Assembly (NCBI GenBank): GCA_964610175.1
Contig: CAZSVE010000056.1
Location: forward strand, 1 to 19,143
DNA from: CAZSVE01 sp964610175
Lineage (GTDB): Bacteria; Pseudomonadota; Gammaproteobacteria; HK1
DNA length: 19,143 bases
Direction: 5' to 3'
Shown: positions 7,484-14,349 of the stretch, one piece after another
Position numbering within the stretch: position 1 is the stretch's first letter
Layout of the letters: every line of letters starts with the position of its first letter
Notes under the pieces: generated by a model
Seen by the model: only the letters and a program-made list of their open reading frames with translations
The model's database searches: none
What the model was told of the DNA's origin: nothing
Program-made: the position numbers and the translations under genes

Positions 7484-7566
7484 GCATGATTCGGCATCGG
7501 TGAAACAAAATTGGCGTTCCGTGAAATTCGACTCATTCGCGAAGCCGAGCGGGAAAAAAACAAATC
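7484..7566 (+). repeat. Interspersed repeat, copy D (5' part lost)
   Basis: GCATGATTCGGCATCGGTGA, AACAAAATTGGCGTTCCGTG, AAATTCGACTCATTCGCGAA and GCCGAGCGGGAAAAAAACAA in succession. The GCGAAGCTT head is missing. The tail runs to within 6 nt of the ATG at 7573, so the repeat supplies the immediate leader of that gene. Confidence 0.82.
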
Positions 7567-7572
7567 GATTCG

Positions 7573-9360
7573 ATGCATCGAAAACAACAAGATTCTCCGG
7601 AAACCTGCCCCCAAGGGGCGTCGTATTTCGATCCTGGTCACGGCCATTGGCCACGCCGTATCGAATCCAGGTTTCCGGTATTTCACGATATCATCCTCCT
7701 CGTTATCGTGGCGGTGCTGGCGGGTTGTTGTTTGATCTACGAATACTTGATCTCCCACTACGCGGGAAGGGTGCTTGGCGCCCTGGAAACGGCTATCTAC
7801 GGCATCATCGGCCTCATGATCGTTTCCATGGGGGTGGGTTCCTTTTTATCCCGGATCATCCGCTGTCCGTTCACTGGTTTTGCCTGGCTGGAGGTATCCA
7901 TCGCCCTGATTGGCACCTCGGCGGTGTTGCTCATCGGCGGGGCATTCGCGGTGGCCCACCTTTTCCCGAGGATATTGGCCAATACATTCGACTTGCCCCC
8001 GGATCTGCTGCCGAGCGGGAACCTGGTACGAGGGGTGGGGCGAATGGCCGAAATGAGCCCATATGTAGTAGGCGCGGTGCTCGGTGTGCTCCTGGGGATG
8101 GAGATCCCCCTGGTGGCGCGGGTGCGCCAGACCCTGTACTCGGCGTACCTGGAGCACAATACCGGGTCGATTTACGGTGTCGATTACCTCGGTGCCGGTG
8201 TCGGGGCGGTGTTATGGATCGTGTTCATGTTGTCCATGGATATCTCCACGGCGGCGGCATTGACGGCAAGCGCCAATATTGCAGCCGGACTGTTTTTCTA
8301 CGTGTTGTTTCGCCGAGAGATACGCTGGAGTGCATTGTTGCTGGCCAGCCATGGCCTTGCCGCTACCCTGGTCGTGGGCGTGGCCACCTTCGGCGCGGAT
8401 TGGGATGGCACCATGGAGGATCTACTGTATCGGGACAAGGTTGTTTACCGCACCGACACGCGCCACCAACACTTGACGGTCACGGAACGTGTCGTGGACC
8501 CGGCAAAACCATCGATATTGTCATTTTTCATCAATGGCCGCATGCAATTCACCAGCGCCGATGAGCATATCTATCACGCCATGTTGGTCTATCCGGCGCT
8601 TGCGGCCTCGGGGCGACAGAATAGTATTCTGGTGGTCGGCGGGGGAGACGGCCTGGCGGCGCGGGATATCTTGAGATGGGATCCAAAGCGTATCGTATTG
8701 CTCGATCTGGATGGGAAATTGGTGGAGTTTTTCACGCATCCCGAGGAAGTCCACGGGAATACGGTGAACGAGCGTTTTCTTGCCCTGAATGAATACTCGT
8801 TTTCGGACCCCCGGGTATCGGTACGGATCGGGGACGCGTTCGTCACGGTAAATGAACTGCTGCGCGAAGGAAAAATGTTCGATGCGATCATCGTGGATCT
8901 GCCGGACCCCAATCATCCAAACCTGAATCGTCTCTATTCCACCCGATTCTATGCCAAGCTGAGGGCACTCCTTGCCGGAGACGGCGCGATAACCGTGCAG
9001 TCCACCTCCCCCTATCATGCCAAACATGCATTCCTCAGTATCGGCAAAACCATGCGGCACGCGGGTTTTCTACACGTGCAGCAATACCACCGAAATGTGC
9101 CCAGCTTCGGAGAGTGGGGATGGACCATCGCCACCAAAAGCGGTGCGCCCCCGATGGCCCGCCTTGCCGCATTGAAGGCCTTGCCGGTAGACGCCGATTG
9201 GCTTACGAAACCCTTGATGTTGGCAGCCTTCCAGTTTGGGCGAGGCTTCTTCGATGATCTTACCGACATCCGCGTAAATCGGCTGGGATCCATGGTTGCT
9301 TATCGATATCACCAGCACGATTGGGAAAGAGAACAAGGGATCTACCAACCCACGCCCTGA
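7573..9360 (+). CDS. Membrane-anchored spermidine synthase-like protein
   Basis: A 595-aa fusion of a membrane domain with a polyamine aminopropyltransferase-like domain. Residues about 38-275 hold six or seven hydrophobic helices (IILLVIVAVLAGCCLIYEYL onward). The soluble part has FINGRMQFTSADEHIYHAML, the substrate region of spermidine synthases, then VVGGGDG (G356 to G360) for the decarboxylated-AdoMet site, IVLLDLDGKLVEFF, IGDAF, and D442-L-P-D-P446 followed by NLNRLYSTRFY. Soluble SpeE has D-S/T-T-D-P at the last site; DLPDP is a variant. This class is annotated as SpeE-like, but its real acceptor is often unproven. The start lies right against repeat copy D and has no clear ribosome binding site, so translation may begin later, for example nearer the first helix. 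Confidence 0.82.
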   Translation: MHRKQQDSPETCPQGASYFDPGHGHWPRRIESRFPVFHDIILLVIVAVLAGCCLIYEYLISHYAGRVLGALETAIYGIIGLMIVSMGVGSFLSRIIRCPFTGFAWLEVSIALIGTSAVLLIGGAFAVAHLFPRILANTFDLPPDLLPSGNLVRGVGRMAEMSPYVVGAVLGVLLGMEIPLVARVRQTLYSAYLEHNTGSIYGVDYLGAGVGAVLWIVFMLSMDISTAAALTASANIAAGLFFYVLFRREIRWSALLLASHGLAATLVVGVATFGADWDGTMEDLLYRDKVVYRTDTRHQHLTVTERVVDPAKPSILSFFINGRMQFTSADEHIYHAMLVYPALAASGRQNSILVVGGGDGLAARDILRWDPKRIVLLDLDGKLVEFFTHPEEVHGNTVNERFLALNEYSFSDPRVSVRIGDAFVTVNELLREGKMFDAIIVDLPDPNHPNLNRLYSTRFYAKLRALLAGDGAITVQSTSPYHAKHAFLSIGKTMRHAGFLHVQQYHRNVPSFGEWGWTIATKSGAPPMARLAALKALPVDADWLTKPLMLAAFQFGRGFFDDLTDIRVNRLGSMVAYRYHQHDWEREQGIYQPTP

Positions 9361-9366
9361 GGCCCA

Positions 9367-9748
9367 TTGTTGGAATCCGGCCACGGGGTTCTATGTTCGC
9401 CGGGAACATGCCGGGACATGAGATCGTTCGAGGCCATGAGCGCCGTGGGGATTGGGTGCTTTGTCTATGATGCTGCTCTGGACCACCTGGTGATGATATG
9501 GCGCATCCTGAATAGCGGCTTGCTGGTTTGCTTCTTTTTCCTGTTGCCTTTCGCCGCATTCCTGAAGGTGTTTTCACCCTGGGTCGTCATACTGTTCCTG
9601 GGCTCCGAGCCAAAGGCCCAGGCGCTGCTTCCCATCGCCTCTCCGCTGCTCGTCGTCGTCGCCTCTTTCATCCTCGCCGATGGTCTGCGCGTAATCGCAG
9701 GCCAAGCCTTGAATGGGTTATCGGATATGAAGATGCCGGCCCTGATGA
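9367..9748 (+). pseudogene. Remnant of a MATE-family multidrug/sodium antiporter
   Basis: From about 9490 the frame encodes WRILNSGLLVCFFFLLPFAA, then WVVILFLGSEPKAQALLPIA, LLVVVASFILADGLRVIAGQ and ALNGLSDMKMPALM. The last block matches the MATE segment where FQLFDGLQ-like and ALRGLGDTR-like motifs precede a membrane helix. Only about 90 of the usual 450 residues remain. The N-terminal half and the final helices are missing, and the reading runs straight into a different gene scrap. The first 40 residues of the open frame are not MATE-like. Non-functional relic. Confidence 0.62.
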
Positions 9749-9949
9749 TGGGGCACGGCCACGCGGGAATTGGCCACCAAGGATGATATCCGGGATCTCA
9801 AGCGGGAATTCGCCGCTTTGGATGGAAAGATGATTGGTTTGGAGGGAAGAATGACGGGCTTGGAAACCAAGCTAAACGCCATGCAATGGGTATTGGCGCT
9901 TCTCGTCGTGATATCGAGTGTGCCATTGGTTCAACAATTCTTTTCCTAG
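9749..9949 (+). pseudogene. C-terminal remnant of a DUF1640-type coiled-coil membrane protein
   Basis: The frame after two stops (TGA TGA at 9743-9748) encodes ATRELATKDDIRDLKREFAA, LDGKMIGLEGRMTGLETKLN and a C-terminal helix WVLALLVVISSVPLVQQFFS. This is the coiled coil plus one membrane helix layout also seen intact at 16278-16544. The N-terminal third with its conserved FDTL motif is missing, and there is no ATG before the middle of the coil; a TTG at about 9770 is possible. Most likely a truncated gene joined to the MATE scrap. Confidence 0.6.
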
Positions 9950-9996
9950 TCCCTCACAGGGGACACCTTCGACGAAACCATCAAGAAATTCTCGGT

Positions 9997-10079
9997 TGCC
10001 ATTTCGAGGGCAGTGAGAAATCTCGTGCATTCGGAACATCTTCGAATCGGAAGGTTTTTCACCGCACCCGAAATGACAA
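9997..10079. repeat. Palindromic REP-like element
   Basis: The stretch starts TGCCATTTCGAGGGCAGTGA and ends CCGAAATGACA, so its ends are near-perfect inverted copies (TGYCATTTCG / CGAAATGRCA). An internal CTTCGAATCGGAAGG adds secondary structure. The head resembles a widely seen class of short bacterial palindromic repeats with ends like TGTCATTTCGA and AGTGAGAAATCTC. Only one copy lies in this window. Confidence 0.55.
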
Positions 10080-10179
10080 AGGGCAAGTCGGGAATCTTTG
10101 GTTCCGGCCACGCCGGGTTGGGTTTTCGGGGCCTGCAACCGAAACCGTCAGCGCCTGAATAATTCCATTCTCTAAAAGA

Positions 10180-10211
10180 CCCCGTACCGAAAAACCGGAC
10201 GGGGTTTTTTT
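10180..10211 (+). terminator. Rho-independent terminator
   Basis: CCCCGT (10180-10185) pairs with ACGGGG (10199-10204), with an inner CCG/CGG pairing around a run of A, followed at once by seven T (10205-10211) and preceded by an A-rich tract. It ends rightward transcription coming out of the two gene remnants and insulates repeat copy E and the gene at 10404. Confidence 0.85.
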
Positions 10212-10234
10212 ATTGAAGCCCTCGAAGATATAAC

Positions 10235-10347
10235 CTGGCGAAGCTTTGCCTCGAACCGACAAGGCATGATTGGGCATCGGTAAAGCAAAACTCGTGTTTC
10301 GTAAAATGGTGACTCATTTGTGAAGATGAACAGGAAATAAACAAAAT
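10235..10347 (+). repeat. Interspersed repeat, copy E
   Basis: Full-length copy: GGCGAAGCTTTGCCTCGAAC, CGACAAGGCATGATTGGGCA, TCGGTAAAGCAAAACTCGTG, TTTCGTAAAATGGTGACTCA, TTTGTGAAGATGAACAGGAA and ATAAACAAAAT. It belongs to the TGGYGACTCATTT variant with copy F. It ends 57 nt before the ATG at 10404, in the same orientation, and begins 24 nt after the terminator, which fits a promoter-bearing element. Confidence 0.87.
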
Positions 10348-10403
10348 ATGCCTACCCAACGCCCCGGCGCTCCACTCGCCCCCACAAGAGGATATCCATC
10401 GCC

Positions 10404-11058
10404 ATGAACGCTGTGCCCAGTCCACTGCTTCCCTTGTTCCTATCCATGGTGCTTATCGTCATCGTTTTTTTCGCCATACGCGCCCTTTTCGTGTGGTGGC
10501 GGCGGGAACACTACACCCGCGAGCGCTTCGCCTTTTTGGGGTTCGCTGCCATGGTGGGATTGGTGGGGTTGTTCCTGATGCAACTCTCCCTGGGGATTTC
10601 CCCCGCCACCATCGCCATGGCCCTGGTTTCGCTCTTCGCCGAATCCCTCGGCCTCGAATCCGCCAAAGCCTACACCCCCAAGCCGCTCACCCCATTGGCC
10701 AGCGCGCTTTCCATGCTCGTACTGTTCGGTCTGGGTCTCCTCTACTGGCGTATCCATCGCAATTGGGGCGGCGCTATTAGCCGCCGACAACAGGAACGCG
10801 ACGAGCGCCGCGAGCCGCCCAGTATTCTTGCGGATGTGGTATTCCGGGTGAGCGCTTTTCGAGAACCGCAATTACTGGAATCCTACGGAAGCACGCCCGA
10901 TGTGCCGCAGCCCCCCGCTGGAAGGCGCGGTGGATACCCGGGCCTGGCACGAAAAGGCCCGCGATCTTTGGTTGCTTCGCCAGCGCAACCATGAATTCGA
11001 TAGTCACAGTCGCAAACATATTGATTACGCAACAAGTCTTTTCCAAGTACAGAGATGA
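10404..11058 (+). pseudogene. Three-helix membrane protein broken by a C-run frameshift
   Basis: The first frame (to 10994) encodes three membrane helices, at about residues 8-30, 43-65 and 98-115, then a basic stretch RRQQERDERREPP. At the C6 run 10911-10916 the sense moves to the +1 frame, which reads LEGAVDTRAWHEKARDLWLL and RQRNHEFD and ends at 11058. Removing one C would join them into a protein of 217 aa. The first frame beyond the run (QPPAGRRGGYPGLARKG) looks like nonsense. The rejoined protein also seems cut short, since the sequence after NHEFD loses character. I do not recognise the family; function unknown. The start has AGAGGA upstream, and repeat copy E precedes it. A sequencing or assembly error at C6 is a real alternative. 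Confidence 0.6.
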
Positions 11059-11690
11059 GCCTGAACGGAAGGTGGAAGGTGATAGAGAGTGATGAAATTC
11101 AGGCGGCGGATTTTTGGGATTCGTTGATAAAACGAAATAACCGACTCCAAGGCCTACCGAAGCTATCGGGGTCCCTCGACCTTTGCGCCATCCCCGCCCC
11201 CTGATCCCAGTGCTCCATGACGGGAAGGCACTTTGCCCCGAAGTGGCCACACTAAAGAGAGTTCATGATTGGCGAAACGTCGGGTGGCGAATGGAACTAC
11301 GATTCGAAAAATATCCCGCCCCGCAGAATATTTCCTGATCTCTTTTCCATAACCGAACTTTTGGTTCCCCTTCAGGCGAGTCGGAAAGCGGTCATCCGCT
11401 GCGCTCTGAAGAATCGTGGAGGTCCGACCGCATCGGGGGGCATAACCTGGCATCCCGCACGTCCAGCCCTTGATGATCTTCAGAAGATGTAGTAGAAATC
11501 GGCAACAGGTTTTCCGGTTTTTACTGCGGTGCCAACGATCCCGGTTACCAAGCGTTTTTACCATGGGAGAAGGCCTGTGTCGGCGTGCTCGCGTGGACCA
11601 GGTTGCCTGTAATAGTGGGAATAACGGGACATGGGAAACATCGACAAAACCGGAAGCCCCAACAATCCTAATCCCAATCAGGAGAAGCCG
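11059..11690. other. Long non-coding gap before the lipoprotein pair
   Basis: About 630 nt without a supported gene. Short open frames on both strands (for example 11265-11492 plus and 11163-11564 minus) lack ribosome binding sites and recognisable motifs. A 7-bp inverted repeat GCCTGAA/TTCAGGC spans 11059-11104. It may hold decayed remains of the upstream membrane protein and the promoter of the lipoprotein gene. Confidence 0.4.
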
Positions 11691-12641
11691 ATGAAAAATC
11701 AGTTGATAAAAATAACTACTCTCGCGGTGTCGCTATCGGTCGCCGGTTGTTCCCTTCTCGAGTCGGAGCCCGAGTATGCCTACACCGGAGGCGGCAGGGT
11801 CAATCCGGCCGGGGCCGTGCAGATGCTGCCCTCGTCGGTATTCGAGACATTCGATCTGGCCGTGCTGCTGGGCGAACCCGCTTTGACTAGCAAGAACTAC
11901 AACCAATACAAATGCGAGGAGGGTGACGATCCCAGCAGTGATGGTTGCATCATGGCCCGCGACCGCTTGGACGAAGCCTTTAAGAAATTCGGCGTCAAAA
12001 ATCCTGGACCAAGAGGTAAGCAAAGGCGTAATGAGATCCAGGATCGATTGATGGCCGCCTCGGAACAGCGCTGCAACGTCTACAAGGTCTACCTCAAGCG
12101 CCTCCACGGCAAGGGCAACTTTTACACCGGAAGCCTGGCAACCATCCTGGGCGGCGCCGGCGCCATCGTCACGGGTGTGGATGGGGCCAGGATATTGTCA
12201 GGGCTGGCGGGCATCACCAGCGGCGTCCGGGCGGAATTCAATCAGGCGGTTTTCTTGAACCAGGTGATTCCAGTGATTACCAAGGGAATCGAGGGCCGAC
12301 GCAAGGACATCAAGACGGAAATCGGAACGAAAAGGGCAGGCGGCGACCTGACAAGCTATACGGTGGAGGCGGCCATCGGAGACGCCATACGCTACCACGG
12401 CGCATGTACCATAGTAGCGGGCCTAAGTCAGGCCGAGGTTGCTATTCAGGAACTGGATAATCCGGGACTCGAAACGATGAACAAGGTATCCAGCAAGATA
12501 ACGAAGCTCCTTTGCCAGCAGCGCTACCAGCAGGACATGATGCTGCAAACAACCGGTGATCCGGCACAATCCAAATGGAAGGCCTGTGCGGAAGAAGGTA
12601 AAGCGTTACCACAGGATCAACAACCAGGAAGCGATGGATAG
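11691..12641 (+). CDS. Lipoprotein of unknown function, paralogue 1
   Basis: A 316-aa exported lipoprotein: MKNQLIKITTLAVSLSVAGC has a lysine-bearing n-region, a hydrophobic core and lipobox VAGC with C20 as the lipidated cysteine. Residue 21 is serine, so outer-membrane sorting is likely. The mature part has paired cysteines (KCEEGDDPSSDGC), a helix RGKQRRNEIQDRLMAASEQR, and a Gly/Ala-rich hydrophobic segment LATILGGAGAIVTGVDGARI. Then come SGLAGITSGVRAEFNQAVF, VITKGIEGRRKDIKTEI and YTVEAAIGDAIRYHGACT. This layout occurs in uncharacterised proteobacterial lipoproteins; I do not know a function. The start is fixed by AGGAGAAG just upstream and by the signal peptide. The next gene is a diverged copy. 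Confidence 0.8.
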   Translation: MKNQLIKITTLAVSLSVAGCSLLESEPEYAYTGGGRVNPAGAVQMLPSSVFETFDLAVLLGEPALTSKNYNQYKCEEGDDPSSDGCIMARDRLDEAFKKFGVKNPGPRGKQRRNEIQDRLMAASEQRCNVYKVYLKRLHGKGNFYTGSLATILGGAGAIVTGVDGARILSGLAGITSGVRAEFNQAVFLNQVIPVITKGIEGRRKDIKTEIGTKRAGGDLTSYTVEAAIGDAIRYHGACTIVAGLSQAEVAIQELDNPGLETMNKVSSKITKLLCQQRYQQDMMLQTTGDPAQSKWKACAEEGKALPQDQQPGSDG

Positions 12642-12848
12642 CGGTAGATAGGGGTGGAATCGGCGTACGTTCAATGGGTCGCTATCCGATATGAACATTG
12701 GCCGCACGCCGTATTCCACGCAAATCCACACACATGGGCGCCGCGCCTTCCATCTCTCGGAAGCGATGTGACACGGGATAGCTGCTCTTGACCAGCGTTA
12801 CAGGCAACCAACCACGCAGCGTTTTCCATGCGTTCGAAGAAAAAACCA

Positions 12849-14153
12849 ATGAAAAATCAGTATCTAAGATCGGGTGCTCTCGCGTTATCCCTATTGGTTG
12901 CCGGTTGTGCCCAGTTTGTCGAGGAACCCGCTGGGGGGACCGTCATATCGTATCCGGTTGCGCTACTGGGCGCGGATCATCCGGCCGCCGCTCGGTGCGC
13001 CGACTACGAATGCAAGGAAGACGACGCCCTCGATACCGAGGGTTGCATCGGGGCCCGCGATTGTTTGGATCTGGCACTTCGCGATTTCAGCACGGAATAT
13101 CCCGGCGAGAGAGGAAAACAAAGGCGTAACGAGATTCAGAAACGGCTCATGGACATGTCCATACGGCGTTGCGGTCTTTATAAGGAACATCTTCGGCAGG
13201 CCGGTAAAGACCTTCTCAGGCAAGTCGATGTCGATGCCGATTTCCCGCCTGGGGTCCTGATGACCGTGTCGGGCGACGCCGGTGCCATCGTAACCGCCGA
13301 AGATATCGTCAGGGCCCGAGTGGAGCCGGGATGCACTGCCGGTGACGTTCGCCCCGAACTCAAAGAGGCGTATCTCGCGAACCTTGCGATCCGTGTAATC
13401 ACCGGCGGGATCGACAGCCGACGCAAGGAGATCGAGCAGGAAATCGACGCACGGAGAGAACGCGATCCGACGAATTATACGGTTCAGGCGGCCATCGGCG
13501 ACGCCATACGCCACCATGGCGCATGCACCGTGATGGCGGACCTGGCGCAGGCGGGGGATGCGATTCGGAAGTGGGAAGACCCGGGCCTGGAAGTGATGGA
13601 TAAGCCCCACCCGCAGGGAACATCGGAGGTCGACCGGCTATCGAAAGATAGCCCGACTTGCAGTGAATCATTGTTGGTGGCCGAGTTGTTTCTCGACAAC
13701 CAGGATATCGGGGATCGACTCGAAAAATATCTGAAAAGACAAAGCGCGGAATTGAAAATCGACGGCAATTCGGGCAACTTTGCCGTGGCAAAGGAGCTGG
13801 ACGCAATCGCCGAGAAGACCACGGCAGAGGGAAAACCATACTTGTCCGAAATCCAGTCGAAGTATGATGCGTACGTAAAAGGGCTAAGAGCCAAGGCGAC
13901 GGAAAATGCACACTTGGAAACCGAAATACGGACCCGCCAAAGGTCGAGGCAACCGGCGCCTGGTGACGATTGGGAACTGAAGAGAATCAAGCGCGAAAGT
14001 CGGGACTGGCTGACACGGCATGAAAAAATCGAGGTAGAGATTTCCAGGATACTTCATGCGGCGGGAGACCCGATTGCCACGGTAGACTCGATCAAGGCTA
14101 TCGAAAATCTTTATCGGTCTCTTCTGGAAGCGATCCCGTCAATATCCATGTAA
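12849..14153 (+). CDS. Lipoprotein of unknown function, paralogue 2 with C-terminal coiled coil
   Basis: A 434-aa paralogue of the preceding gene. MKNQYLRSGALALSLLVAGC again places lipobox VAGC at residues 17-20. Shared blocks in the same order are YECKEDDALDTEGCIGARD, RGKQRRNEIQKRLMDMSIRR, AGAIVT, RRKEIEQEI and YTVQAAIGDAIRHHGACTV, then DPGLEVMD. The Gly-rich hydrophobic segment has decayed (VRARVEPGCTAGDVRPEL in place of the SGLAGITSGV type), so that part is no longer membrane-active in character. A C-terminal extension of about 170 residues is charged and coiled-coil-like (LKRIKRESRDWLTRHEKIEV). The start at 12849 aligns with paralogue 1; an in-frame ATG at 12828 would add MRSKKKP. The gap of 207 nt between the two genes holds no other feature. 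Confidence 0.78.
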   Translation: MKNQYLRSGALALSLLVAGCAQFVEEPAGGTVISYPVALLGADHPAAARCADYECKEDDALDTEGCIGARDCLDLALRDFSTEYPGERGKQRRNEIQKRLMDMSIRRCGLYKEHLRQAGKDLLRQVDVDADFPPGVLMTVSGDAGAIVTAEDIVRARVEPGCTAGDVRPELKEAYLANLAIRVITGGIDSRRKEIEQEIDARRERDPTNYTVQAAIGDAIRHHGACTVMADLAQAGDAIRKWEDPGLEVMDKPHPQGTSEVDRLSKDSPTCSESLLVAELFLDNQDIGDRLEKYLKRQSAELKIDGNSGNFAVAKELDAIAEKTTAEGKPYLSEIQSKYDAYVKGLRAKATENAHLETEIRTRQRSRQPAPGDDWELKRIKRESRDWLTRHEKIEVEISRILHAAGDPIATVDSIKAIENLYRSLLEAIPSISM

Positions 14154-14260
14154 CATCGAAACGATTCCTCTGGCCGAGAGCCGTTCTCAGGGACGGCTTA
14201 TTGGTAGGTGCGATAGGTAGGCGAGTAGGGGGGAGCCGGGTAGAATATACCTCTTTGCTC

Positions 14261-14311
14261 GCTCCCAAGATCCGGCTTGGGAGCGTAGAGCCCTTGGAAG
14301 CTCTAGCTTCC
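14261..14311. repeat. Double hairpin repeat, copy 2
   Basis: GCTCCCAAG-ATCCGG-CTTGGGAGC (14261-14284) is a perfect 9-bp stem. GGAAGCT-CT-AGCTTCC (14296-14311) is a perfect 7-bp stem. The order and spacing match the copy at 354-402, but the loops differ. Compensated stems with changed loops suggest that the fold matters. It lies in the leader of hisHF, ending 38 nt before the ATG. Confidence 0.78.
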
Positions 14312-14349
14312 TAAAACCAAAATAATACCCCCCTCAGAGGGCCTCCCCC

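Noticed and set aside
7500..8564. Plus-strand open frame of 354 codons overlapping the SpeE-like gene
   Set aside because: It is rich in Gly, Arg and Pro with no domain, and lies out of frame over the membrane domain of the SpeE-like protein.
10255..10285. Sigma-54-like GG-N10-GC spacing in repeat copies E and F
   Set aside because: The -12 side reads AAGC rather than TTGC, and copies A, C, D and G break the GG or GC, so it is not a conserved promoter.
1..11075. A shared 15-mer, AGAGATGAGCCTGAA, at the left edge (minus) and at 11051 (plus)
   Set aside because: The match is short and the flanks are only loosely similar; chance cannot be excluded in 19 kb.
14172..14206. Hairpin AGCCGT/ACGGCT after the second lipoprotein gene as a terminator
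   Set aside because: It has a stem of only 6 bp, an 8-nt loop and no T run.
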